Part shown: positions 32,284-41,466 of the stretch, piece after piece
Layout: each line of letters starts with the position of its first letter
Numbering within the stretch: position 1 is the stretch's first letter
Origin: RPQJ01 sp963706535
Lineage (GTDB): Bacteria; Pseudomonadota; Gammaproteobacteria; Steroidobacterales; Steroidobacteraceae
Assembly: GCA_963706535.1 (NCBI GenBank)
Contig: CAVPMU010000009.1
Location: forward strand, 62,001-126,000
Reading direction: 5' to 3'
DNA: 64,000 bases
Made by a program: the position numbers and the translations under genes
Notes under the pieces: model-generated
Told to the model about the DNA's origin: nothing
What the model saw: the letters and a program-made list of their open reading frames with translations, nothing else
The model's database searches: none

Positions 32284-33456
32284 ATGGAGGAACTGCGTCT
32301 CAATCCCGCCTGGTATCGGTCCGAGCACCGCGATTTCCGCGCGACGGTCCGGCGCTTCGTGGCGCGCGAGATCGCTCCTCACGTCGCGGACTGGGACGAG
32401 GCGGGCAGCTTCCCGCGCGAGCTGTACCGGCGCGCGGCGGAGGTCGGGCTGCTCGGCCTGGGCTTCCCGGAGGAGTACGGCGGTATCGGCGGGACGGATG
32501 CCTTCCACCGCCTGGTGGCGAGCATAGAGCTCGCGCAGGCCGGGTCGGGCGGCCTCGTCGCGTCACTGATGTCGCACGGCATCGGCATGCCCCCGGTCGC
32601 GGCGCTCGGCAGCCGCGAGATAAAGGCGCGCGTGCTGCCGGCCGTGCTCGCGGGCGAGCGCATCGCGGCGCTCGCCATCACCGAGCCGTCGGGCGGGTCG
32701 GACGTCGCCGCCCTGCGCACGCGCGCCGAGCGCGACGGCGACGACTTCGTCGTGAACGGAGAGAAGACGTTCATCACCTCGGGGATGCGTGCGGACTATT
32801 TCACCGTCGCAGTGCGCACGGACCCGCGAGGCGAGGGTGCGCGCGGAATCTCGCTGCTGCTGATCGAGGGCGACCGACCGGGCATCGTGCGCTCGCCGCT
32901 GCGCAAGATGGGCTGGTGGGCGTCCGACACGGCCCACCTGCGCTTCGAGGACTGCCGTGTGCCGGCCGGCAACCTCGTCGGGCCGGAGGGCGCCGGCTTC
33001 CGCGCCGTGATGCAGAACTTCAACGGCGAGCGGTTCGCGATGGCGGCCGGCGCGGTCGGCTTTGCCTGGGTGTGCTACCAGGAGGCGCTCGGCTGGGCCC
33101 GTGAACGCAAGACCTTCGGCCAACGACTCGCGGACCACCAGGTGGTCCGGCACCGGCTCATCGACATGCTCGCGCAGATCGAGGCGGCGCGCGCCATGCT
33201 CGAGGACACCGCCTGGCGGCTCGACCAGGACCCGCCGGGTGACGCGGCGCTGGTGGCGTCGATCTGCATGCTGAAGAACGTCGCGACCCGCGCGATGCAG
33301 TTCTGCGCGGACGCCGCCGTGCAGACGCTCGGCGGCATGGGCTACATGCGCGGCACCGCCTCGGAGCGCATCTACCGCGAGGTCAAGGTGAACATGATCG
33401 GCGGCGGCGCGGAGGAGATCATGAAGGACCTGGCTGCGCGCCAGCTCGGCCTGTGA
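32284..33456 (+). CDS. Acyl-CoA dehydrogenase
   Basis: A 390-residue flavoenzyme with all parts of the ACAD fold. They are the N-terminal helical domain (RATVRRFVAREIAPHVADWDEAG), FAD/substrate motifs ALAITEPSGGSDVAAL and FVVNGEKTFITSGMRADYF, the flavin site RKTFGQRLADHQVV, and the C-terminal QTLGGMGYMRGTASERIYREVK. It is intact, unlike the AtuD-like gene. It starts the plus-strand transcript and overlaps the TetR gene by 4 bases. It probably acts on a branched-chain or terpenoid-derived acyl-CoA. Confidence 0.9.
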   Translation: MEELRLNPAWYRSEHRDFRATVRRFVAREIAPHVADWDEAGSFPRELYRRAAEVGLLGLGFPEEYGGIGGTDAFHRLVASIELAQAGSGGLVASLMSHGIGMPPVAALGSREIKARVLPAVLAGERIAALAITEPSGGSDVAALRTRAERDGDDFVVNGEKTFITSGMRADYFTVAVRTDPRGEGARGISLLLIEGDRPGIVRSPLRKMGWWASDTAHLRFEDCRVPAGNLVGPEGAGFRAVMQNFNGERFAMAAGAVGFAWVCYQEALGWARERKTFGQRLADHQVVRHRLIDMLAQIEAARAMLEDTAWRLDQDPPGDAALVASICMLKNVATRAMQFCADAAVQTLGGMGYMRGTASERIYREVKVNMIGGGAEEIMKDLAARQLGL

Positions 33457-34034
33457 GTCGGCGCGTGGACGACGCCGGCCGGCGAGGGCAGCTCGTGCGC
33501 GAGTCGGCGCGGCTGTTCCGCGAGAAGGGCTTCGACGCCACCTCGGTGCGCGACATCGCCGCGGCGACGGGCCTGCAGTCGGGCAGCTGGGTCTATCACT
33601 TCCGCACCAAGCAGGACATCCTCGCGGCCGTCATGGAGGAGGGCCTGCAGCAGGCGCTCGCGCGCATCGAGACGATCGGCAACGAGCCACTTGCGCCGCG
33701 CGAGCGGTTCCACGCGCTGGTCCGCACGCACCTCGACACCATCCTCGGCCCCGGGCAGGACTTCATTCCCGTGCTGCTCTACGACTGGCGCTCGCTCGAG
33801 CCGAAGGCGCGGCCGCGCGTGGTCGCGCTGCAGAAGCGCTACGAGGCGGTGTGGGACACCGTGATCGGCGAGCTGCAGCGCAGCGGCGACTGGGCCGGTC
33901 CCACCCAGGTCGACCGGCTGCTGATGTTCGGCGCCCTCAACTGGATCGCGCACTGGTTCCGGCGGCGCGGTCCCCTCAGCGTGGGCGAGCTCGCGGAGGA
34001 ATGCGTGCGGTTCTTCCTGCGCACGCCCGGCTAG
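33453..34034 (+). CDS. TetR-family repressor of the terpene/acyl-CoA catabolic genes
   Basis: A 193-residue TetR regulator starting at GTG within the preceding stop. The DNA-binding helix-turn-helix is ARLFREKGFDATSVRDIAAATGLQSGSWVYHFRTKQDIL (33508-33624). The C-terminal ligand pocket is rich in Trp and Arg (YDWRSLEPKARPRVV, LNWIAHWFRRRGPLS), like AtuR/KstR2-type acyl-CoA sensors. Its own promoter region contains a fitting palindrome. It likely represses both divergent transcripts and is released by an acyl-CoA intermediate. Confidence 0.87.
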   Translation: MSRRVDDAGRRGQLVRESARLFREKGFDATSVRDIAAATGLQSGSWVYHFRTKQDILAAVMEEGLQQALARIETIGNEPLAPRERFHALVRTHLDTILGPGQDFIPVLLYDWRSLEPKARPRVVALQKRYEAVWDTVIGELQRSGDWAGPTQVDRLLMFGALNWIAHWFRRRGPLSVGELAEECVRFFLRTPG

Positions 34035-35791
34035 TTCACCGCGCGCCGAGCCGGCACGTACTGCTCCATCACCGCCTGCTCGAGCAGCTCGGGCGGCAGC
34101 AGTCCCTGGTCGAGCACGAAGTCGTGGTAGGAGCGGGCGTCGAAACGCTCGCCGAGTGCCAGCTCGACCTTGCCACGCAATGCCAGGTGCTTCTGGAAGC
34201 CGTAGAAGTAGGAGGTGGCCTGGCCCGGGGCATTGAAGCTGTAGCGGTCGGTCTCCTGCTTGGCCATCGGCTCCGACAGTCCCACTTCCCTCATCAGGAA
34301 GGCCTGAACGTCCGCAGGCTCGATCATCCCGAGGTTGACCATCGGGTCGAGGAAGGCGCGCGCCGCACGCATCAGGCGCATCTGCAGCGTGCCGAACTGC
34401 GCCTCCACCGGCAGGTACTGCTTGACCAGCGCCTCGGCATACAGCGCCCAGCCTTCGACGTTCGCGCTGTTGAAGGCGAAGATCACCCGCGGGATCGACA
34501 CGCCGTTCTCGATCATCTTGGCGAACTGCAGTTCGTGTCCGGGTCGCGCCTCGTGCGCGGTCAGCGTCCAGGCGATGGCGTCGTAGGTGAAGTCGTCCAT
34601 CGTCGTGCCGGGCGGCGCGTTGGGGTTCTCGAGCGGCAGCACGAACTCGGCGGGCTCGCCGGTGTTGCCGATGAGACGCGGCGGGCTGAGGTGCGGCGCG
34701 GGCTGCGCGGCCGACTCCGCCTCCGAGGCGAGCCGGATCACGGCGTCGCGCTGCGGCAGCGTCACCAGTCCCTCGCGACGGACGATCTCCTCGAGGTTGC
34801 CGAGGCGCGCCCGGTAGGTGGGGAGCAGGGCATCCCTCGCGATCGTCTCCTTGCGCAGCGCCTTCAGCACCTCGCGGTAATCGCTCGAGGCGAGCCCGCG
34901 CTCCTTCGCGACGAGGCGTGCGACCGCCTGCATCTCGTCGCGCGTCTGCACGTAGCCGAGCAGCGCCTGGTCGATCAGCTGGCGCGGGTCGGCCTTGACG
35001 CCGAAGTTGCGCAGGTTGTCGGCGTAGATCTCGGGCGGCAGCCGGTTCGTGGTGCGCGCGCGCGGCAGCACCTCGGCGCGCACCCACTTCTCGTGCGCCG
35101 CGAACTGCTTCTCGAGCAGCCTCATGTCCTTCTCCCAGCCCTCGAGCCCGCTCTTTGCGAACAGGTCGCGGATGCCGGCCAGGAAGCGCGGCTGGTTCTC
35201 GAGGTTCTGCTCCAGCTCGACCGTCCACGGGCCGACGAGGCCGGGCACCGCGAAGCGCTCCGCCGTGCGCGCACGTGCCAGCTCGAGGATCGGCGTGTAC
35301 CCGGGCTCGCGACCCACGTACTTGCGCAGGCGGACGAGTGCGGCCGGGTAGCGTTCCCCGGCGACACGCGGGTCGAGCAGCGAGCGGAAACCCTGGAACA
35401 GCGCCTGCGGCAGGTCGAAGTAGGGCAGCATCAGCCGCCGGTTGAGTTCGGAGGTGTGCTTCTGGTCGCGTGCCGCGGCGACGAGGACCTGCAGGTCCTG
35501 CTTCACGCGCGGATCGTTCTCCGCCGCCAGCCGGGTTTCGAGCTCCGTCGCGACGCGCTCGAGGTCCGCCTCCATCCGCTCGCCATTGCGCGGGCCGAGG
35601 TCGAAGACGCCCTCGTCATGCCCCTCCACGCCGAGCGCGGCGGCGCCTTCCGGGCCGTACTTCGCGAGGATCTCGAGCAGAGGCGCGGCGTTTGCATTGC
35701 TGCGCTCGATCCAGCCCGGCCCGTCGGCGCCATGGGCCGGGGCCAGCGCCCCCAGGGCGGCGAGGAGGACGAACCGAGGAAGGATCTTCAT
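34031..35791 (-). CDS. DUF885 family exported metallopeptidase-like protein
   Basis: A 586-residue protein with a signal peptide (ILPRFVLLAALGALAPAHG). The family hallmark TAHEARPGHELQFAKMI, a variant zinc-protease HExxxxxHE motif, lies in the C-terminal half. A further conserved Glu region is FNSANVEGWALYAEALV. DUF885 proteins resemble thermolysin-clan carboxypeptidases and are often lipoproteins or periplasmic. The gene converges with the TetR gene, overlapping its stop by 4 bases. Substrate unknown. Confidence 0.85.
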   Translation of the reverse strand: MKILPRFVLLAALGALAPAHGADGPGWIERSNANAAPLLEILAKYGPEGAAALGVEGHDEGVFDLGPRNGERMEADLERVATELETRLAAENDPRVKQDLQVLVAAARDQKHTSELNRRLMLPYFDLPQALFQGFRSLLDPRVAGERYPAALVRLRKYVGREPGYTPILELARARTAERFAVPGLVGPWTVELEQNLENQPRFLAGIRDLFAKSGLEGWEKDMRLLEKQFAAHEKWVRAEVLPRARTTNRLPPEIYADNLRNFGVKADPRQLIDQALLGYVQTRDEMQAVARLVAKERGLASSDYREVLKALRKETIARDALLPTYRARLGNLEEIVRREGLVTLPQRDAVIRLASEAESAAQPAPHLSPPRLIGNTGEPAEFVLPLENPNAPPGTTMDDFTYDAIAWTLTAHEARPGHELQFAKMIENGVSIPRVIFAFNSANVEGWALYAEALVKQYLPVEAQFGTLQMRLMRAARAFLDPMVNLGMIEPADVQAFLMREVGLSEPMAKQETDRYSFNAPGQATSYFYGFQKHLALRGKVELALGERFDARSYHDFVLDQGLLPPELLEQAVMEQYVPARRAVN

Positions 35792-35915
35792 GGCGAGGCA
35801 CCCGGTGTGGTCGACGAAAGCGGTGGATCCTACACCAGACGCGCCGCAGTGGACGCCGGATGCGCCGAACAGTAGCTTTGTGCGCGACGAATCGATCCGG
35901 CCACGGTGGTCACAC

Positions 35916-37478
35916 ATGAAGCAGCTCTCGGGCACCGACGACCTGTTCCTCAACCTGGAACGCGGTCACCAGTACACGCACGTCGCCGGGCTCGCGATCT
36001 ACGATCCCTCGACGGCGCCCGACGGCAAGGTGCGCTTCAAGGACATCCTGCGCTTCTTCGAGTCGCGCCTCGAGGCGTCGCCCGTCTTCCGCCGGCGCCT
36101 GGTGACGGTGCCGTTCGACCTCGACCGTCCGTACTGGATCGAGGACCCGGACATCAACGTCGAGTTCCACGTCCGGCACGTTGCCTTGCCGAAGCCGGGT
36201 GACTGGCGGCAGCTGTGCATCCAGGTGGCGCGCATCCACTCGCGTCCGCTCGACCGCAGCCGGCCGCTGTGGGAGGCCTACGTCATCGAGGGTCTCGACA
36301 ACATCCCGGGCCTGCCGCCGGGCAGCTTCGCGTTCTACGTCAAGTTCCACCACTGCGCGGTGGACGGCGAGGCGGGCACGGAGATCCTGAAGGCCATTCA
36401 TACGCTGACGCCCGACGACTTCAGCGAGGCGGAGCCGGCACGTACACGCTACCGCGACCGCGAGCCCACGGCGATCGAGCTCTATTCGCGCGCGCTTGCG
36501 AACGGCGCGCAGCGCGTGCCGAAGCTCGCGCGCTTCTCGATCGAGACCGCCGTGCGCGCCGCCGCGCTCGGCGCGGGCACCGTCACCGACCTGCCGCGAT
36601 TGCTGCAGGCCGCGGAACTGCCGAAGGCGGCCGAGGTCGCGGCGAAACTGCGCAAGCCGCCCGCGACACGCTTCGCCGGCAAGGTCTCGGCGCATCGCGT
36701 CGTCGAAGTGGTGGGACTGCCGCTCGCGGCGATGAAGCGGATCCGACAGCAGGTCGAGGGCGCCACGATCAACGATCTGTTCCTCGCGACGGTGGGTGGG
36801 GCGCTGCACCAGTACCTCGCGAGCAAGGGCGAGCTGCCGGACCAGACCATGACCTGCATGGTGCCGATGACATTGCGTGGCGCCGACAAGGGGCAGGACG
36901 CCGGCAACCAGATCACGATGGCCATCATGCCGCTGCACACCGAGCTCGCCGATCCGCTCGACCGGCTGCAGGCCGTGCGGCGCGGCGCCGGGAAGGCGAA
37001 AGCCATGGCGGGCGCGGTGGGCATGGAGACCGCCGCGAAGTTGCTGGACCTGCTGCCCGTCGCCGCCGCCGAGTTCGCGGCGCGACGCCTCGTCATCCCG
37101 CAGATGAGCATCGTGGTGTCGAACGTGCGTGGCCCCGACGTGCCGCTCTTCATGGCAGGCGCCCGGCTCGTCAACTTCGCGCCCATCAGCATCGTGCTCG
37201 ACGGCCTCGGGCTCAACGTCACCGCGTTCAGCTACCACGGCACGATGTGGATCTGCGCCGTCGCGTGCCGCGACATGATGCCCGACCCCGCGTTCTTCGC
37301 CGATTGCCTGCGGCATGGTTTCCGGCAGCTCGTCGACGCGGCGAACGCGCAGGAAGCGGGTGAACAGGGCGCGACCGCGAGTGACCAGCGACCTCCGCGG
37401 GCGCGCCGCGCGAAGACATCCCGAGTGCCAGCGAAGGGCCGTCGCGCCGCACGCATGCGGCGCACGAGTGACGCATGA
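35916..37478 (+). CDS. WS/DGAT-type acyltransferase (wax ester synthase family)
   Basis: A 520-residue acyltransferase starting MKQLSGTDDLFLNLERG. The active-site motif FHHCAVDGEAG (HHxxxDG) lies at about residues 146-156. Family markers are NDLFLATVGGALHQYL, VPMTLRGADKGQDAGNQ and SNVRGPDVPLFMAGA. These enzymes join an acyl-CoA to a long-chain or isoprenoid alcohol, or to diacylglycerol. The last 40 residues are a basic, disordered tail (ARRAKTSRVPAKGRRAARMRR). It lies immediately before the DUF1302/DUF1329/RND cluster, suggesting the product or substrate is handled by that system. Confidence 0.9.
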   Translation: MKQLSGTDDLFLNLERGHQYTHVAGLAIYDPSTAPDGKVRFKDILRFFESRLEASPVFRRRLVTVPFDLDRPYWIEDPDINVEFHVRHVALPKPGDWRQLCIQVARIHSRPLDRSRPLWEAYVIEGLDNIPGLPPGSFAFYVKFHHCAVDGEAGTEILKAIHTLTPDDFSEAEPARTRYRDREPTAIELYSRALANGAQRVPKLARFSIETAVRAAALGAGTVTDLPRLLQAAELPKAAEVAAKLRKPPATRFAGKVSAHRVVEVVGLPLAAMKRIRQQVEGATINDLFLATVGGALHQYLASKGELPDQTMTCMVPMTLRGADKGQDAGNQITMAIMPLHTELADPLDRLQAVRRGAGKAKAMAGAVGMETAAKLLDLLPVAAAEFAARRLVIPQMSIVVSNVRGPDVPLFMAGARLVNFAPISIVLDGLGLNVTAFSYHGTMWICAVACRDMMPDPAFFADCLRHGFRQLVDAANAQEAGEQGATASDQRPPRARRAKTSRVPAKGRRAARMRRTSDA

Positions 37479-37718
37479 CTTTGCTGCATGGCAATAAAAC
37501 AACGTCTGCTCGAGTTGTCTTGTCGCGAAGACGCTGGCAGTCTTGCGGGACTGCGGCAAGCAGTAGTGGCATTTCGGATACTCACTACTGTCGTTGCGGT
37601 GAGGCGGGAATAGGCTGCTGCGATCTTGCGCGATAGTGCAGGCGCGGGTGACGCGATGCAGCAATTGAACCTCGCGCAAACGGGGCGATCGAATCAAGGC
37701 AACTGGGGGAATACGACG
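37479..37718. other. 240-base intergenic leader before the DUF1302 gene
   Basis: Holds no credible gene. It is less GC-rich than its surroundings at the left (GGCAATAAAACAACG) and contains short inverted elements such as CAGTAGTGG with CTCACTACTG (about 37560-37590). It probably contains the promoter of the envelope cluster. No -35/-10 pair is clear enough to report. A GGGGGAA site precedes ATG 37719. Confidence 0.5.
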
Positions 37719-39977
37719 ATGAGTGAATCCACGGTTCGGGGTCGGCGGAACACGGCGCTCGCGGCAGTCATCGGCAGCGTGCTCGCCGGATACGCGGGCA
37801 ATGCCACCGCGCTGGAATTCGAGTTCGAGAACGGGGCGACGCTGAACTGGAACACCACGCTCTCGGCGGGCGCGAGCTGGCGCGCCGAAGATCCCAGCCG
37901 TCGCTTGTATACCCGTGCAGACGGCTCGCTGATCGGACTCTATTCCGCGCCGTTCATCCCGGGCACCAAGGTCGGTCCGCGTGACGGTCTCGCCGGCAAC
38001 CATGCCGCGGGCGACGGCAACCTGAACTACGAGAAGGGCGACCGCTTCACGACGCCCTTCAAGATCATCACCGACCTCGAGTTGAAGAAAGGCCGCTTCG
38101 GCGCGCTGGTGCGCGCGAAGGCCTGGTACGACCAGTCGCTCGAGGACGAGGAAGTGCTGGTCGGCAGCCAGGCCAACAACTACAACGGCACGCGTCCGGG
38201 TCCCGGACCCTATTCGCCGGCCTACGGCCTCTGCGGCACCGTGGCACCGGGACTGCCCTGCCTGCCCGTCTCGGCGCCCGGACAGAATGCATTCCCGTCG
38301 GCCAAGCTGAGCGACAAGGGCTTCGAGGACGAGCAGAAGTTCTCGAACGTCTACCTGCTCGACGCCTATGTCTACGGCAGCTTCGCGGTCGGCGAGACCG
38401 ACCTGCAGCTGCGCCTCGGCAACCAGGTGATCAACTGGGGCGAGAGCGTCTTCATCCAGGGCGTGAACCAGATCAACCCGATCGACGTGCCGGCGGCTCG
38501 CCGCGCGGGCGCGGAGCTCAAGGAAATCCTGCTCCCGGTCTGGGCGGCGTATGCGAACTGGGGCTTCGGCTTCGGCTCGCTCGAGGCGTTCTACCAGTTG
38601 AAGTGGAACAACACCTCGGTCGACGGCTGCGGCACGTATTTCACCGCGACCAGCACCCTGATCTCCGCGGACCCGGGCTCCTGCGACATCATGACGGTCG
38701 TCGGCAGCCAGTGGGGCCAGATCCCGCCCGGCGGCACCGAGATCATCGCGCAACTCGGCTCCCAGCCGTTCATGGGCGCAACGGGTGTCTACGTGCCGGC
38801 CGTGAAGGGCCGGGAGCCGAGTGACAGCGGCCAGTTCGGCCTCGCATTCCGCTTCCCGGTCGACAAGCTCGACACGGAATTCGGCATTTACGCGATCAAC
38901 ATCCACAGCCGCCTGCCGTACTCGTCCGGCTACTCGGGCACCAACCCGATGCTGGACATCTCCGAGCCGTATCGAACCGCGCTGCTGGGCATGGGCTTGA
39001 TCGGCCAGGACGCCTATGGACCGTGGTGGAAGTCGAGCGCGGCCTCGACGACGTTCTTCCGCACCTTGCTGCCTGGCCTCGAGAAGGGCATCGAGGAGGC
39101 GCTCGGGGGGGCCGTGGACCTCAAGACGAGCTCGGCATTCTGGGAATATCCCGAGGACATCCAGATCTACGGCTTGAGCGCCGCGACCAACCTGTTCGGC
39201 TTCTCCACCTCGGCGGAGCTGAGTTACCAGAAGGACGTGCCCGCGCAGGTAAACGGCAACGACTTGATCGTCGGTTCCGTGATCGGCGAGGGCCCGTACC
39301 GCGTGCAGACCGCCGCCGTCGCCGCGGGCAGCGCCGGGGCTTACCTGCAGGGCTACGGCCTGTTCGACAAGACGCAGTTCCAGGTCAACTTCGTCAAGAC
39401 CCTGGGTAACATCATGGGCGCCGAGAGCATGCTCGTGATCGGCGAGGTCGGCGCGCAGTGGAACAACGTGCCCGACTACACCAAGGGCGGCGTCCGCTAC
39501 GGGCGCGGCTTCATGTTCGGCACAGGCTCGAATCCGGAATTCGGTCCGGGCGGTGCGCCGCACGGCCAGCCGCTGCTCGGTACCCTGAGCCAGGGCGATC
39601 ACTGCTCGCCGACCTACGTGGGCATCCCGACGCCGACCTTCAACTCGCAGTACAACCCGCACCCCGAGGGCTGCCGCAACGACGGCTACATCACCGACAT
39701 GGCCTGGGGCTATCGCCTGCGCGTGTCGGCGGACTACAACAACGTGATGAATACGGGCGTGACGGTCACCCCGAGCGTGTTCTGGTCGCATGACGTGGAC
39801 GGCGTGTCGATCGACCCGACGTTCAACGAGGACCGCCAGACGCTCGGCCTCGGCCTCAAGTTCAACCTGAACAAGAAGTACATCTTGGACGTCAACTACG
39901 TGAGCTACGCGAACAACAACTTCGACCCGTTGTTCGACCGTGACTACTACTCGGCCGCGTTCAGCGTGACGTTCTGA
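37719..39977 (+). CDS. DUF1302 family outer-membrane beta-barrel protein
   Basis: A 752-residue exported protein with a signal peptide (ending GYAGNATA), followed by a long series of amphipathic strands (LEFEFENGATLNWNTTLSAGASWRAED, TDLQLRLGNQVINWGES, YILDVNYVSYANNNFD). It ends in FSVTF, with terminal Phe as outer-membrane assembly signal. The cluster NQVINWGESVFIQGVNQINPID is characteristic of DUF1302. Members are found with DUF1329, often in degraders of steroids, terpenes and hydrocarbons, and are thought to be outer-membrane channels. It starts the four-gene envelope operon. Confidence 0.88.
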   Translation: MSESTVRGRRNTALAAVIGSVLAGYAGNATALEFEFENGATLNWNTTLSAGASWRAEDPSRRLYTRADGSLIGLYSAPFIPGTKVGPRDGLAGNHAAGDGNLNYEKGDRFTTPFKIITDLELKKGRFGALVRAKAWYDQSLEDEEVLVGSQANNYNGTRPGPGPYSPAYGLCGTVAPGLPCLPVSAPGQNAFPSAKLSDKGFEDEQKFSNVYLLDAYVYGSFAVGETDLQLRLGNQVINWGESVFIQGVNQINPIDVPAARRAGAELKEILLPVWAAYANWGFGFGSLEAFYQLKWNNTSVDGCGTYFTATSTLISADPGSCDIMTVVGSQWGQIPPGGTEIIAQLGSQPFMGATGVYVPAVKGREPSDSGQFGLAFRFPVDKLDTEFGIYAINIHSRLPYSSGYSGTNPMLDISEPYRTALLGMGLIGQDAYGPWWKSSAASTTFFRTLLPGLEKGIEEALGGAVDLKTSSAFWEYPEDIQIYGLSAATNLFGFSTSAELSYQKDVPAQVNGNDLIVGSVIGEGPYRVQTAAVAAGSAGAYLQGYGLFDKTQFQVNFVKTLGNIMGAESMLVIGEVGAQWNNVPDYTKGGVRYGRGFMFGTGSNPEFGPGGAPHGQPLLGTLSQGDHCSPTYVGIPTPTFNSQYNPHPEGCRNDGYITDMAWGYRLRVSADYNNVMNTGVTVTPSVFWSHDVDGVSIDPTFNEDRQTLGLGLKFNLNKKYILDVNYVSYANNNFDPLFDRDYYSAAFSVTF

Positions 39978-40000
39978 CCGGATTCCAGGAGACGAACCAG

Positions 40001-41356
40001 ATGAAGACGATGAACAAGATCCTCGCTACCGCGATCGCAGCCGCGGCCCTGGCCGGGTTCGCGGCGCCCGCGTCGGCGAAGCTGAGCGCAGCCGAAGCCG
40101 CGCGCCTCGGTGCCGACCTGACGCCGATGGGCGCCGAGAAGGCCGGCAACAAGGACGGCACAATCCCGGCGTGGACGGGCGGACTGTGCTCGCCCCCGGC
40201 CGGCTGGACCGCTGCCAAGGGCTACGTCGATCCGTTCGCGAGCGACAAGCCGAAGTTCACCATCACGAAGGCCAATGCCGCGCAGTACAAGGAGCACCTG
40301 ACGCCCGGCCTGCTCGCGCTGCTCAACAAGCACGACGCCTTCAAGATGCCCGTGTACGAGACAAGGCGCACGGCCTGCTATCCGGACCACGTGTACGGCA
40401 ACGTCAAGACGAACTCGCCGAAGCTCGACCTCGTCGGCTTCGGCATCACCGGTGGCCAGTCGTACGTACCGTTCCCGATTCCGAAGAGCGGCCTGGAGGT
40501 GATGTGGAATCACCAGCAGCGCTATCTCGGCAACGGGCTGGTCCGCGACTACAACAGCTTCCCGGTGCGCTCGAACGGCGACTACTACAAGATCGGCTCG
40601 CACGAGTTCCGCATCTTCAACGCCGGCCTCGACCAGCCGCAGGACAACCTGCTGCTGACGTTCCAGTCCGCGTTCACCACGCCCGCGACGCTCGAGGGCA
40701 CGGTGTTCCTGGTGCACGAGCCGCTCGACCAGGTGAAGCAGACCCGTTCGGCGTGGATCTACAACGCCGGCCAGCGCCGCGTGCGCCGGGCTCCGGACCT
40801 GGCCTACGACAACTTCACCGACGGCACCGAGGGCATGCGTACCTCCGACCAGTTCGACGCGTGGAACGGCGCGCCCGACCGCTACGACTGGAAGCTGATC
40901 GGCAAGAAGGAAATCTACATCCCGTACAACTCCTACAAGCTCTCGGACAAGAAGCTCAAGTACAAGGAAGACATCGTCAAGAAGGGGACGCCGAATCCCG
41001 ACCTGCTGCGCTTCGAACTGCACCGCGTCTGGGAGGTGGAGGGCAACCTCAAGGCGGGCAGCAAGCACATCTACGGCAAGCGCGTGTTCTACCTCGACGA
41101 GGACAGCTGGACCGTGGTGTACGAGGACGCCTACGACACCCGCAAGAACCTGTGGCGCATCGGCGTCCACCCGATGATGCAGTTCTACGAGGCGAAGATC
41201 CCCTGGTACCGCGCCAACATCTGGTACGACCTCAACAGCGGCGGTTACTACCTTGCCGGCCTCGACAACGAGATGAAGTCCGTGTGGGACTTCAACCAGA
41301 AGGGCAAGTGGGCGGACTTCCAGCCCGACGCGCTGCGGCGCCTCGGCACGAAGTGA
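40001..41356 (+). CDS. DUF1329 family periplasmic protein
   Basis: A 451-residue exported protein with a signal peptide (ILATAIAAAALAGFAAPASA; start at ATG 40001 or 40010). The mature part begins KLSAAEAARLGADLTPMGAEKAGNKDGTIPAWTGG, the DUF1329 opening. The rest, including WIYNAGQRRVRRAPDLAYD and RIGVHPMMQFYEAKIPWY, resembles LolB/outer-membrane lipoprotein-sorting folds that hold lipids. It follows the DUF1302 gene by 23 bases. A lipid- or terpenoid-shuttling role between pump and outer-membrane barrel is a reasonable inference. Confidence 0.88.
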   Translation: MKTMNKILATAIAAAALAGFAAPASAKLSAAEAARLGADLTPMGAEKAGNKDGTIPAWTGGLCSPPAGWTAAKGYVDPFASDKPKFTITKANAAQYKEHLTPGLLALLNKHDAFKMPVYETRRTACYPDHVYGNVKTNSPKLDLVGFGITGGQSYVPFPIPKSGLEVMWNHQQRYLGNGLVRDYNSFPVRSNGDYYKIGSHEFRIFNAGLDQPQDNLLLTFQSAFTTPATLEGTVFLVHEPLDQVKQTRSAWIYNAGQRRVRRAPDLAYDNFTDGTEGMRTSDQFDAWNGAPDRYDWKLIGKKEIYIPYNSYKLSDKKLKYKEDIVKKGTPNPDLLRFELHRVWEVEGNLKAGSKHIYGKRVFYLDEDSWTVVYEDAYDTRKNLWRIGVHPMMQFYEAKIPWYRANIWYDLNSGGYYLAGLDNEMKSVWDFNQKGKWADFQPDALRRLGTK

Positions 41357-41392
41357 GCGCTGAGGACTGAGACCGACTGCACTGGGCAATGT

Positions 41393-41419
41393 CCGGCCCC
41401 GGCGCGCTGCCGGGGCCGG
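41393..41419 (+). terminator. Strong hairpin between DUF1329 and YCF48-like genes
   Basis: CCGGCCCCGGC (41393-41403) pairs perfectly with GCCGGGGCCGG (41409-41419) around a 5-base loop. There is no U-tract. It may be a partial terminator that sets a higher level for the two outer-envelope proteins than for the pump. Confidence 0.6.
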
Positions 41420-41466
41420 TCGCACGGACGGGGAAAGGCCTCGAACGGGCCGCGCGGAGATCATCC

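Noticed and set aside
24893..34034. Leucine degradation (liu) operon
   Set aside because: The order of dehydrogenase, carboxyltransferase and hydratase genes differs from liuABCD and there is no HMG-CoA lyase. The atu order fits better, although it is not proven.
37479..37718. Sigma-54 promoter at TGGCAG...TTGC
   Set aside because: The spacing between the GG and GC elements is too short for a -24/-12 promoter.
35910..39791. Minus-strand open frame of 1293 codons
   Set aside because: It lies opposite the WS/DGAT and DUF1302 genes, crosses their boundary and has no domain features. It is a shadow of high-GC coding.
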